This document shows positions 8,128 through 14,989 of a DNA stretch of 20,012 bases, piece by piece. The first letter of the stretch is position 1; every line of letters starts with the position of its first letter. Source of the DNA: Thermoplasmata archaeon. GTDB lineage: Archaea; Thermoplasmatota; Thermoplasmata; Lutacidiplasmatales; UBA184. The position numbers and the translations under genes were made by a program. The notes below the pieces were generated by a model. That model was not told the DNA's origin. It searched no databases and saw only the letters and a program-made list of their open reading frames with translations. The stretch lies in NCBI GenBank assembly GCA_030040625.1, contig JASHTI010000102.1, positions 1 to 20,012 of the forward strand, written 5' to 3'.

Positions 8128-8773
8128 GTTCGTCGCCTTCGACATGGACGGCACGCTCGTCGACGTGGCGAGCTCCTGGGCCGCCGTGCACGCCCACTTC
8201 GGCGACCACAACGCCGAGGGGCTCCGCCGGTTCCTCGCGAACGAGATCGACGACGAGGAGTTCATCCAGTCGGACGTCCGCATCTGGCGACGGCACGCCC
8301 CGGAGCTGCACCGGGACGATGTCGAGGCGGTCCTCGACCGCGTCCCGCTGATGCCGGGCGCGGCCGCGCTGTTCGACGGCCTGCGGAGCCGGGGGATCCG
8401 GACGGCGATCGTGAGCGGCGGGATCGACCTCCTCGCCCGCCGGCTCGCCGCCGAGCTTCGGATCGACGTGGCGCTCGCGAACGGGCTGCGGGTCCGGGCC
8501 GACGGCCGGCTCACCGGGGAGGGGATCGTGCGGGTGCCGATCCACGGAAAGGAGGAGGCGCTCGCGGCCCTCCAGGCTCAGCTCGGCTTCCCCCCGGAGG
8601 AGACCGCGGCCGTCGGGAACTCGGAGATCGATATCGGCCTGTTCCGGCGGAGCCGCCTCGGGATCGCCTTCGCCCCCGAGGACGAGGCGGTGCGCCGGGC
8701 CGCCGATCGCGTCGTGACGACGCGGGACCTCTCCCTGCTGCTCCCGCTGTTCGACGGCTTCCCCGCCCGGTAG
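8099..8773 (+). CDS. HAD-superfamily phosphatase, phosphoserine phosphatase-like
   Basis: This cytosolic Mg-dependent phosphohydrolase is 224 aa, or 217 aa if started at GTG 8120. Motif I is FDMDGTLVD with the nucleophile Asp15 and acid/base Asp17. A helical cap covers about residues 25-85. Motif II is IVSGG (Ser106), the motif III Lys is 151 (HGKEE), and motif IV is AVGNSEIDIGLF with Glu176 and Asp178. The order and the SGG motif match the SerB-like HAD-IB group, but motif IV reads GNSEID rather than the usual GDGxND, so the substrate may differ. The ATG at 8099 overlaps the reductase gene by 29 nt, while GTG 8120 would overlap by only 8 nt and put motif I nearer the N-terminus, as is common in the family. 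It is the last gene of the lysS string. Confidence 0.85.
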   Translation: MPSSGANVLRFVAFDMDGTLVDVASSWAAVHAHFGDHNAEGLRRFLANEIDDEEFIQSDVRIWRRHAPELHRDDVEAVLDRVPLMPGAAALFDGLRSRGIRTAIVSGGIDLLARRLAAELRIDVALANGLRVRADGRLTGEGIVRVPIHGKEEALAALQAQLGFPPEETAAVGNSEIDIGLFRRSRLGIAFAPEDEAVRRAADRVVTTRDLSLLLPLFDGFPAR

Positions 8774-8783
8774 CGCGCAAGAC

Positions 8784-8789
8784 GTTATC
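8784..8789 (+). promoter_or_regulatory. Putative TATA element for the aIF2-beta gene
   Basis: GTTATC is the only AT-rich hexamer in the short intergenic gap. It is centred about 29 nt before ATG 8815. No ribosome-binding site precedes the ATG, consistent with a leaderless transcript. Confidence 0.45.
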
Positions 8790-8814
8790 CCCCGCCCCGG
8801 GGTGGTTCGCCCAC

Positions 8815-9432
8815 ATGGAGTCGTACTCGGCCCTCCTCGAGCGGGTGCGTGCCAAGCTCCCGCCGGTGCGCAGCGGCTCTGAGCGGTTCGTCGTGCCGGA
8901 GCCCGACGCGATGACCGACGGGCGGAACACGGTCATCCGCAATCTCGCCGAGATCGCCGGAGTCCTCCGGCGCGAGCCGGAGCACCTGATCGGCTACCTC
9001 GCGCGGGAGTTCGGCTGCCCGGGGGTCGTGGAGCTCCCGCGGGGAGTGCTGAAGTCACGCCTCACGAAGGAGGCGATCGCCCAGCGGATCCGCGAGTACA
9101 CCGCGAAGTACGTGATCTGCTCGGAGTGCAAGCGACCGGACACCCACCTGACGAAGGAGGGCCGGCTGACCCTGCTCGTCTGCGAGGCGTGCGGGGCCCA
9201 GCGGCCGGTGACGGTCCGGCGGACCGTAGGGGTCGAGAAGCCGAAGACACCGGTCGTCGTCGGCGAGGTCTACCGCCTCACCATCGAGGACGTGGGCCGT
9301 CGGGGCGACGGGGTCGCCAAGAAGGAGGGGTTCGTCGTCTTCGTCACCGGGGCCAACCAGCGGGGGGCGACCGTGAACGCCCGCATCACCAAGGTGCTCG
9401 GCAACAACGCCTACGCCATCGTCCAGCCCTAG
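8815..9432 (+). CDS. Translation initiation factor aIF2 subunit beta with C-terminal TRAM domain
   Basis: This is a subunit of the heterotrimeric aIF2 that delivers initiator tRNA to the small ribosomal subunit. Residues 1-135 are the classic aIF2-beta: an N-terminal helix, the central alpha/beta domain (RNTVIRNLAEIAGVLRRE, HLIGYLAREFG) and a C4 zinc ribbon with Cys102, Cys105, Cys123 and Cys126. A linker leads to a TRAM domain at about 144-205 (VGEVYRLTIEDVGRRGDGVAK through ARITKVLGNNAYAIVQ), a small beta-barrel RNA-binding module. Most aIF2-beta proteins end after the zinc ribbon at about 140 aa. The TRAM extension is known in some euryarchaea, including haloarchaea. The gene is first in a two-gene unit with the presenilin-like protease. 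Confidence 0.95.
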   Translation: MESYSALLERVRAKLPPVRSGSERFVVPEPDAMTDGRNTVIRNLAEIAGVLRREPEHLIGYLAREFGCPGVVELPRGVLKSRLTKEAIAQRIREYTAKYVICSECKRPDTHLTKEGRLTLLVCEACGAQRPVTVRRTVGVEKPKTPVVVGEVYRLTIEDVGRRGDGVAKKEGFVVFVTGANQRGATVNARITKVLGNNAYAIVQP

Positions 9433-9438
9433 GCGGCG

Positions 9439-10404
9439 ATGCGGAGCGCGCGCTGGCTCGGTCTTCCGGCGCTGTACGTAGGGGCTCAGCTCGTCGGGCT
9501 GGCGCTCGCCAACCCCTTCCGCTCCGAGGGGCTCGCCACGACCTCGAATCCCCAGAGCCCCACCGCCCCGATCTTCATCCTGATCGTCATCGTCCTCGCG
9601 CCGCTCGCGATCCTCCTCTTCGCGCGCCGCCGCGGGGGGCTCGAGGCGATCCGGCACGTGGTGCTGATCGGGATCGCGGCCTCGCTCTACCTCACCCTCT
9701 ACGCGACGTTCGACCTTCTCCCCGGCGCCGTGCTCCTTCCGCCGTACGCCGCCGAGATCGCCCTCGCCCCGGGGCTCACCCTCGCGGCGATCGTCAGCGC
9801 CGGGCTGTACCTGGCCCTCCTCGTCGAACCGCAGTGGTACATCGTCGACCTCGCCGGGTTCGCGGCGGGCGGGGCGCTGATCGCGATCCTCGGCATCTCC
9901 TTCGGCATCCTGCCGGCGCTCCTGCTCCTCTCGCTCCTGATGGTCTACGACGCGATCGCCGTCTACCGGACCAAGCACATGGTCAGCCTCGCCGACGCGG
10001 TGACCGACATGAAGCTCCCGATCCTGATGGTGATGCCCGAGACGGCGGAGTACGACTACCCACACGCCCCGCCGCTTCGCGAGCAGCGCGGCCGGCCGGT
10101 AGAGGAGCGCAGCGCGCTGTTCATGGGGCTCGGGGACGTCGTGATCCCTGGGACGCTGGTCGTCAGCGCGTTCGTCTGGCTGCCGTCGGTCCCGCGCTTC
10201 CTCGGCGTCGGCGCGAACCTCCTGATCGCGCTGGCGGTCCTGGGGGGCTCGCTGGTCGGCTACGCGGTCCTCATGCGCCGGGTCGCCACGGGTAACCCGC
10301 AGGCCGGCCTGCCGTTCCTCAACGGCGGGGCGATCGCCGCCTACCTGCTCTGCTACCTGCTCGTCTTCCGCAGCTTCACGTTCGGCATCACCGGCGGCCT
10401 TTAA
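9439..10404 (+). CDS. Presenilin/signal-peptide-peptidase-like intramembrane aspartyl protease
   Basis: This archaeal presenilin homologue is a membrane protease that cleaves transmembrane helices. It has 321 aa and about nine hydrophobic segments. The first catalytic Asp is in the YD motif (Tyr170-Asp171, LLMVYDAIAVYRTKH). The second is in GLGD (230-233, Asp233: FMGLGDVVIPGTLVV). The C-terminal PAL-equivalent region reads GNPQAGLPFLNGG (about 285-297), the form I associate with archaeal homologues. A charged cytosolic loop of about 35 residues separates the two aspartates, as in the family. It starts at ATG 9439, only 6 nt after the aIF2-beta stop, so it is probably cotranscribed with it. 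The natural substrate is unknown. Confidence 0.92.
   Translation: MRSARWLGLPALYVGAQLVGLALANPFRSEGLATTSNPQSPTAPIFILIVIVLAPLAILLFARRRGGLEAIRHVVLIGIAASLYLTLYATFDLLPGAVLLPPYAAEIALAPGLTLAAIVSAGLYLALLVEPQWYIVDLAGFAAGGALIAILGISFGILPALLLLSLLMVYDAIAVYRTKHMVSLADAVTDMKLPILMVMPETAEYDYPHAPPLREQRGRPVEERSALFMGLGDVVIPGTLVVSAFVWLPSVPRFLGVGANLLIALAVLGGSLVGYAVLMRRVATGNPQAGLPFLNGGAIAAYLLCYLLVFRSFTFGITGGL
10399..10404 (+). promoter_or_regulatory. TATA element for the deoxyhypusine synthase gene, overlapping the upstream stop codon
   Basis: CTTTAA is centred about 26 nt before GTG 10428, the spacing expected for a leaderless archaeal transcript. Its last three bases are the TAA stop codon of the presenilin-like gene, so one sequence serves both roles. 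Confidence 0.6.
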
Positions 10405-10427
10405 CCGCCGGCGGCGCTCCGCCGCCC

Positions 10428-11468
10428 GTGCCCCGCAAGGTCGACGACGTCCGGGTCGACGATCGACCGAGCCTCGACACCCTGGTCCGCCGCCTCGGGG
10501 CCGGCGGCGGCTTCAGCGCGAAAGGGGTCGCCGACGCCGTCGACGTCCTCGCGACGATGCTCGCCGACCCGGAGATGACGCTGTTCCTGTCGTTCCCCGC
10601 GGACATCGTCGCCACGGGGACCCGCGGCGTCCTCGCCTCCCTTGTGGGCGGGGGGTACGTCGACGCCGTCGTCACGACCTGCGGGACGCTGGACCACGAC
10701 CTCGCCCGCGCGTACCGGCCGTACTACCACGGGGCGTGGGACCTGGACGACGCCGCGCTCCATCGGCGGCGCCTCTACCGGCTGGGGAATCTCGTGATTC
10801 CCGAAGCGAACTACGGCCGGGTCGTCGAGCAGAGGACCCGCGCGGTACTGCGGCGGCTCTGGTCCGCCGGGGAGCGGACCGTCAGCGGACGGCGCCTCGC
10901 CCAGGCGCTCGGCGAGTCGATCCCCGCCGCGGCGCGCACCAGCATTCTGCGGGCCGCCTACGAGCGGGAGGTGCCGGTGTTCGTCCCGGGGCTCACCGAC
11001 GGGGCCGTCGGGTCGCAACTCTGGCTGTTCTGGCAGGACCATCGATCCCTCGCGATCGACCTGCTGGCCGACGAACAGGCGCTCTCCGACCTCGTCTACG
11101 GCGCGCGCCGCACCGGGGCGATCCTCCTCGGCGGTGGGATCTCCAAGCACCACACGATCTGGTGGAACCAGTTCCGGGACGGGTTGGACGCCGCCGTCTA
11201 CATCACGACCGCGGTCGAGTGGGACGGAAGCCTCTCCGGTGCCCGGACCCGGGAGGCGATCTCGTGGGGGAAGCTGAAGCCTCGCGCCCCCCATGTGACG
11301 GTGGAAGGGGACATCACGGTCCTTCTCCCGCTCCTAATCGGGGCGGCGCTGGAACGGATCGGCGCTCGGCCGGGCGCGCCCGCCGGCGCGGGACGCGCCG
11401 GCTCGGCGGCCGTCTCTGCGCGAACCTTAAGGAGACGGCCCGGCCTCCGCGGCGCCAAGGGCCCGTAG
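10428..11468 (+). CDS. Deoxyhypusine synthase
   Basis: This enzyme transfers the 4-aminobutyl group of spermidine to a lysine of aIF5A, the first step of hypusine formation, in the cytosol with NAD. It has 346 aa. Characteristic segments are LFLSFPADIVATGTRGVLASLV, YVDAVVTTCGTLDHDLAR, the active-site Lys240 in GGGISKHH, and AVYITTAVEWDGSLSGAR followed by AISWGKL. After the last conserved segment (LLPLLIGAALER) there is an unusual tail of about 35 residues, rich in Gly/Ala/Arg, which ends inside the tRNA-Lys gene. GTG 10428 is chosen because a TATA element lies 26 nt upstream and the first residues (RKVDDVRVDDRPSLDTLVRRL) fit the family start. There is no ribosome-binding site. The final three codons and the TAG stop coincide with the tRNA acceptor stem. 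Confidence 0.93.
   Translation: MPRKVDDVRVDDRPSLDTLVRRLGAGGGFSAKGVADAVDVLATMLADPEMTLFLSFPADIVATGTRGVLASLVGGGYVDAVVTTCGTLDHDLARAYRPYYHGAWDLDDAALHRRRLYRLGNLVIPEANYGRVVEQRTRAVLRRLWSAGERTVSGRRLAQALGESIPAAARTSILRAAYEREVPVFVPGLTDGAVGSQLWLFWQDHRSLAIDLLADEQALSDLVYGARRTGAILLGGGISKHHTIWWNQFRDGLDAAVYITTAVEWDGSLSGARTREAISWGKLKPRAPHVTVEGDITVLLPLLIGAALERIGARPGAPAGAGRAGSAAVSARTLRRRPGLRGAKGP
11424..11431 (+). promoter_or_regulatory. TATA-like box for tRNA-Lys inside the deoxyhypusine synthase CDS
   Basis: ACCTTAAG is an AT-rich island centred about 31 nt before the first base of the tRNA. That predicts initiation a few bases upstream of the mature 5' end. It lies within the C-terminal tail codons of the upstream gene. 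Confidence 0.5.
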
Positions 11469-11532
11469 CTTAGCCCGGTAGAGCAGGCGGCTCTTAACCG
11501 CAAGATCAGGGGTTCGAATCCCCTCGGGCCCG
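11459..11532 (+). tRNA. tRNA-Lys (anticodon CTT)
   Basis: A complete 74-nt cloverleaf folds by eye. The acceptor GGGCCCG pairs perfectly with CGGGCCC. The D arm is GCTT/GAGC with loop AGCCCGGTA. The anticodon loop CTCTTAA gives anticodon CTT (reads AAG, lysine). The variable loop is 5 nt. The T arm AGGGG/CCCCT has loop TTCGAAT, and the discriminator is G. CCA is not encoded and I see no intron. The outermost anticodon-stem pair is a G-A mismatch (GGCGG/CCGCA), slightly unusual. The first 10 nt are shared with the end of the deoxyhypusine synthase gene. The 3' end recurs downstream at 12214 and 15397. Confidence 0.95.
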
Positions 11533-11533
11533 T
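11518..11533 (+). repeat. tRNA-Lys 3' end, copy 1 of a repeated putative attachment core
   Basis: The 14-nt core TCCCCTCGGGCCCG (11519-11532) covers the 3' T-stem strand and the acceptor strand of tRNA-Lys. It recurs twice downstream in the same orientation. The match to copy 2 extends one base to the right (T), and the match to copy 3 extends one base to the left (A). This would be the tRNA-proximal attachment site. Confidence 0.6.
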
Positions 11534-11597
11534 AACAACCGTAACCATAGTGACACCCGTCCTCCCGGGTAGTTTCATGTGGGTGGGATATGGACAA

Positions 11598-11616
11598 GCC
11601 AATTATAGTGCCAATT
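11598..11616 (+). promoter_or_regulatory. Promoter and putative operator of the toxin-antitoxin pair
   Basis: AATTATA (11601-11607) is a clear TATA element centred 26 nt before GTG 11630. It is flanked and overlapped by two direct copies of GCCAATT (11598-11604 and 11610-11616), 12 nt apart. The second copy is part of the palindrome CCAATTGG. Repeats overlapping a TA promoter commonly bind the antitoxin. Autoregulation here is inference. Confidence 0.5.
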
Positions 11617-11629
11617 GGCTCGTGCCATC

Positions 11630-11845
11630 GTGGCCGCAGACACCGCCCCCACCACGATCACCGTCCCGGTCTTTGTGCGACGTGCCTTGGCCAAGTACAA
11701 GACTCCGGGGAAGACCTACGGCGACGTGATTCTCGAGTTGATCGAGGAGTACCCTACCGAGGAGTTCCTCCAGGAGATGGACCGCCGCTACCGCCAGGAG
11801 CCACGTGTCTCGCTGAGCGAGCTTCGAACGCGTCGGGCGTACTGA
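11630..11845 (+). CDS. Antitoxin-like small protein of a RelE/ParE-type pair
   Basis: This is a small protein of 71 aa from GTG 11630, or 76 aa from TTG 11615. The N-terminal TTITVPVFVRRALAKYK looks like a short beta-strand followed by a helix, as in ribbon-helix-helix DNA-binding antitoxins. The region GKTYGDVILELIEEYPTEEFLQEMDRR is helical and acidic, suiting toxin binding. GTG 11630 is preferred because the TATA element lies 26 nt upstream, implying a leaderless mRNA. It is followed after one nucleotide by a RelE/ParE-like toxin gene. Both genes use more A/T-ending codons than their neighbours, consistent with acquisition. I cannot assign a precise antitoxin family; the archaeal VapB-like/DUF antitoxin groups are alternatives. 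Confidence 0.65.
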   Translation: MAADTAPTTITVPVFVRRALAKYKTPGKTYGDVILELIEEYPTEEFLQEMDRRYRQEPRVSLSELRTRRAY

Positions 11846-11846
11846 C

Positions 11847-12128
11847 GTGGCTTTTTCCGTTCGGTTCACGTTATCGGCCGCGAACGAGCTGATGCGTCTT
11901 CCCAGGTCGGTTCGCCGTCAATTCGATGTGGGGTTTACGGAGCTGGAGCGGTCGCCGTTTCGGTCGGTCCCCGGCATCTTGGACGTCCATGCGCTCAAGG
12001 GGGGCCGGGGTCTCTGGACGATGCGCGTGAGAGGTTACCGTGGACTCTACCGGGTCGAAGGACATGAGGTAGTGTTCGTGGCGTTCCGCCCGAGGCCCAC
12101 CGCCTATCGCGACCTCACGACTGTCTGA
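11847..12128 (+). CDS. RelE/ParE-superfamily toxin
   Basis: The product is 93 aa. Toxins of this superfamily are ribosome-dependent mRNA endonucleases (RelE) or gyrase inhibitors (ParE). It begins with the characteristic strand FSVRFTLSAANELMRLP (compare the family pattern of a Tyr/Phe-rich strand, then a basic helix). A helical pair follows, then the core strands LWTMRVRGYRGLYRVEGHEVVFVAF and the C-terminal RPRPTAYRDL. That matches the RelE pattern of W-x-x-R-V-x-x-Y-R followed by a basic C-terminal strand. The start is GTG 11847, one base after the antitoxin stop. The gene is visibly lower in GC than the surrounding core genes. Whether it is active cannot be told. Confidence 0.8.
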   Translation: MAFSVRFTLSAANELMRLPRSVRRQFDVGFTELERSPFRSVPGILDVHALKGGRGLWTMRVRGYRGLYRVEGHEVVFVAFRPRPTAYRDLTTV

Positions 12129-12475
12129 GTCCCGCTCCTGAGGTTCGCTGCAATTCCCTCAGTTCTTCCCCTCACCGGGCGGTCGCATCCCGGGGAGGAA
12201 ATCGTCTCGCGGCTCCCCTCGGGCCCGTCGCGCGTGGAGGACGCGCCAACCTCCTCGCTCGCCCGTATCCCTCGGCCCGACAGGACGCATCCTGGGTGGA
12301 CCTGGGGTCCGCTCTGCACGGTCGGCGCCGAGGAGACCTGGCGGGACGACGCGCGGGTCCGATCGGGTCGTTATCCGGCGTCTCTCCAAACTCGCCGCGG
12401 GGCTCCGACGCCGGGGTCGATCAAGCGGCTCGGTGTGCGGGACGGGTCCCTTCCGGAGCAGTGGGAGGAGCCCAC
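12125..12475 (-). pseudogene. Possible decayed zinc-ribbon protein gene
   Basis: On the minus strand, fragments resemble zinc-ribbon knuckles spread over different frames. One frame gives CVLSGRGIRASEEVG followed later by SSPGCDRPVRG, close to the common CxxCG...FCPGCGRPV pattern but lacking half of the cysteines. A neighbouring frame gives GEPRDDFLPGMRPPGE over the same bases, suggesting a frameshift inside the last knuckle. A third piece (SSHCSGRD) lies further upstream near 12450. The idea that these are remnants of one C-terminal double zinc ribbon is inference. It could also be chance in GC-rich DNA. Confidence 0.2.
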
Positions 12476-13000
12476 CGCGGCGCCACGGGGGCTTGACGAG
12501 GGCGGCTCGCTGGCGGCCGTGGGCACGGCGGACCGTCGCGGGTGGAGGGAGGACGCAAGCCGACGCGCCGGCAATCCGAACGACCGAATCCCTAGCGGGC
12601 CGGAGAACGGCCGCCCTCGACCGGGCTTGAAGAGCCGCCCCCCGTGGTCGAGATCCGGCTTCGTTCGTCCGCGTACGGACGCGAACGGCTCGGGAGACTC
12701 GAACCGCCGCCTGAGCGTCTCCAGCGCTATCGCGACCTGCGCCGCCACCCCCAGGAGCGCTATCCCACTCCCCCGAGCCTACCGAACCCGCTCGTTGCTT
12801 CCCCGACGCCCCCGGTCGTGACGGGGACCCGCGGTCGTCGGCGTCGGGCGCTGCTTCGTCGGCGTCACGAGCCTCGCCGAGAAGCGCTTCCGGCCGTGCT
12901 CTACGGCCCCCGCGCGGGGGAGCGGCGCGACCTCGAGGTACGTCCGGCAGTTCGCGGACTCGCCGGCGCAGAGCCCGGAGGTCCAAGCCGAGAGTCCGCC
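12129..13000. other. Long interval without a clear intact gene
   Basis: I find no convincing intact gene in this ~870-bp stretch. It holds the second copy of the tRNA-Lys 3' end (12214-12228) and, on the minus strand, a frame-broken segment that may be a decayed zinc-ribbon gene. The open frames on the plus strand have composition-driven Arg/Pro/Gly sequences with no recognisable domain. Confidence 0.6.
12214..12228 (+). repeat. tRNA-Lys 3' end, copy 2 (putative attachment-site duplicate)
   Basis: TCCCCTCGGGCCCGT is identical over 15 nt to the tRNA-Lys 3' end at 11519-11533, in the same orientation, 695 bp downstream. Exactly the toxin-antitoxin pair lies between the two copies. This is the arrangement left when an element integrates into the 3' end of a tRNA gene. 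Confidence 0.55.
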
Positions 13001-14959
13001 TCAGGGGGAGGGGTTCGGCGACGGGGGCGGGTGGAACTTGTCCAAGGTTAGCAGTTCGAGGAAACGCGGGTCCTTGCGCGCCTCCCGGAAGAGGGGGGAG
13101 AATCGGAGACGCGAGATCTGCAGCGTGTGGGACCGGGCGGCGACGAACATCTGCTCGAAGAACCGGTCGAGGTCCCCCAACGCGAGGTAAATGAACCCTA
13201 CCGAGGAGAGTCGGGCGTACCCCTCCCCGAACGTCTCCTGCAGCTTGCGGATCGCGACCATCGCGGTGGCGCGATCGCCCCGGAGGGCCGCGAGGTAGCC
13301 GCGGCAGAGGAGCGCGAAGTCGCTCTTGGGGCCCACCCGCTCGAGTTCCCGCACGCACGCCTCGGCCCGAACGAGGTCGCCCTTCAGCATCCAGAGGTCG
13401 GCCATCCCCCGATAGGCGTTCAGCGGGTCCAAGTGCACGGTGCGCTGCCAATGGGCGAACGCCTCCTCCAGGCGTCCGGCAAAGAAGTACGCTCGGCCGA
13501 GGTAGGCGATCGTAGGGATCGACAACGGATCGAGCTGGTAGGCCATCTCGGCTTGGCTGACGTACAGCTCGATGTTCCCGAGGGCCCCGGCGACCTGTCC
13601 CAGGAGGTCGTGGGCCTCGGCGAGGTTCGGGTTGAGCTGGATCGCCCGACGCGCCTCGCGGTCGACGACCTCGTCCGGATCGTCCGACATGAAGGCTATC
13701 TCGGCGAGCAGCGCGTGGGCCTCCGCGAGCTCTGGGTTGATGTCGGCCGCCGTCTGGGCGGCGGCCCGCCCCTTCGCGATCGACTCGGACCACGGGACGA
13801 ACCCTTCGAGGCCGAGACCGACGTACGTTCGGGCGATCCCGGCGTGGGCACGGGCGAACGTCGGATCTCGAGCGATCGCCTGCTCGAAGAACCGGATCGC
13901 TTCCCGGAGCGGCGCTTCCTCCCGGCGCCACATGAGCGCCTGCCCCTGCAGGTAGGCGAGGTAGCTCTCGGTCTCCCGGGCCTTGTCGAGCTCCGGTAGG
14001 GGGACGCTCGCGGGGCGCAGATTCCCCGGAATGGACGCCACGACCCGGGAGGCGATCTCGCGTTGCACGGCGAAGACGTCGTCCAGGTTGTCGTCGTAGT
14101 TGGACGCCCAGAGATGCTCCTCGGTCGCGACGTCGATGACCTGGATCGTGACGCGGATCCGGTTGGCGGCCCGTCGGACGCTCCCCTCGACGATCGTGCC
14201 GACGCCGAGCTCCCGACCGATCTCGCTGACCTTCTTCGGCTGGTGCTTGTAGCTCATCACCGACGTCCGCGCGATCACCTTGAGCCCCCGGACCAGCGCG
14301 AGGCTGGCGATCAGCTCCTCCGTGAGGCCGTCCGCGAAGAACTCGTCGTTCGGGTCGGGGCTGATGTTCACGAACGGGAGGACCGCGAGCCGGGCCCTCG
14401 CGGCCGGGCCGGCAGGGTCGGTCTGCGGCACCCCCGAGCCCGTCCAAGGGAGGACGATCCGATAGACCTCCACGGGCTCCGCCACCCCTTTCAGCCCGGC
14501 GGGAGGCAGCCGCTCCAGCCGATCCGGCACCTTGTTCTGGATCTGCTCCCGCACGGCTCCGGAGACGCAGATCCCTCCCGGTTCGGCCCGGGGCTCGATG
14601 CGAGCCGCTATGTTCACCGCGTCGCCAAGGATGTCCCCGTCGCGTTCCACGACGTCCCCCAGGTGGATCCCGATCCGGATCTGGAACGGGACTCCGGCAC
14701 CCTCCGCGGCCCGCTCGTACACGCGTCGCTGGATGCCGATAGCACACTGCGTCGCCTTGAGCGCGCTGTCGAACTCGACGAGAAAGCCGTCGCCGGTCGA
14801 TTTGATCTCACGCCCTTGATGGATGGTCAGGAGCGGCCGGATCAGCTCGGCCTGCTGCTGCATCAGCTCCAGGGTTCGCCCTTCGTCAGCGTGCGCCGAA
14901 GCCGTGAAACCGACCGTGTCGGTGAACATCACCGCGGCGAGCCGGCGCACGGGAGGCAC
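13001..14959 (-). CDS. Adenylate cyclase (class III) with TolB-like domain and TPR repeats
   Basis: This is a predicted soluble 652-aa enzyme making cAMP. The N-terminal cyclase domain (about 1-170) carries both metal-binding aspartates (Asp14 in FTDTVGF, Asp57 in STGDGF). The substrate-specifying Lys53 and Asp109 indicate ATP rather than GTP. Asn116 and Arg120 (VNIAAR) are the transition-state residues. Residues 190-310 form a TolB/FlgO-like domain (LAVLPFVNISPDPNDEFFADGLTEELI). About 320-640 is a helical array of TPR-type repeats (LAEAHALLAEIAF, LAEAHDLLGQVAGALG). No membrane segment is seen. The architecture is common in soil bacteria such as Rhizobiales and rare in archaea, suggesting transfer. 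The GTG start fits a TATA element 27 nt upstream. Confidence 0.9.
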   Translation of the reverse strand: MPPVRRLAAVMFTDTVGFTASAHADEGRTLELMQQQAELIRPLLTIHQGREIKSTGDGFLVEFDSALKATQCAIGIQRRVYERAAEGAGVPFQIRIGIHLGDVVERDGDILGDAVNIAARIEPRAEPGGICVSGAVREQIQNKVPDRLERLPPAGLKGVAEPVEVYRIVLPWTGSGVPQTDPAGPAARARLAVLPFVNISPDPNDEFFADGLTEELIASLALVRGLKVIARTSVMSYKHQPKKVSEIGRELGVGTIVEGSVRRAANRIRVTIQVIDVATEEHLWASNYDDNLDDVFAVQREIASRVVASIPGNLRPASVPLPELDKARETESYLAYLQGQALMWRREEAPLREAIRFFEQAIARDPTFARAHAGIARTYVGLGLEGFVPWSESIAKGRAAAQTAADINPELAEAHALLAEIAFMSDDPDEVVDREARRAIQLNPNLAEAHDLLGQVAGALGNIELYVSQAEMAYQLDPLSIPTIAYLGRAYFFAGRLEEAFAHWQRTVHLDPLNAYRGMADLWMLKGDLVRAEACVRELERVGPKSDFALLCRGYLAALRGDRATAMVAIRKLQETFGEGYARLSSVGFIYLALGDLDRFFEQMFVAARSHTLQISRLRFSPLFREARKDPRFLELLTLDKFHPPPSPNPSP

Positions 14960-14982
14960 GACCCCCGAACTGGCGACGATAG

Positions 14983-14989
14983 ATTAAGG
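14983..14989 (-). promoter_or_regulatory. TATA element for the adenylate cyclase gene
   Basis: On the minus strand the sequence reads CCTTAAT, centred 27 nt before the GTG at 14959. There is no ribosome-binding site, again consistent with a leaderless transcript. Confidence 0.5.

Noticed and set aside
12234..12821. Plus-strand open frame in the long gene-poor interval
   Set aside because: It has no promoter, no ribosome-binding site and no recognisable motif; the sequence looks like shadow composition.
12159..14747. Minus-strand open frame overlapping the cyclase gene
   Set aside because: Its cyclase-overlapping part is a frame shadow. Only the downstream end was kept as a possible zinc-ribbon remnant.
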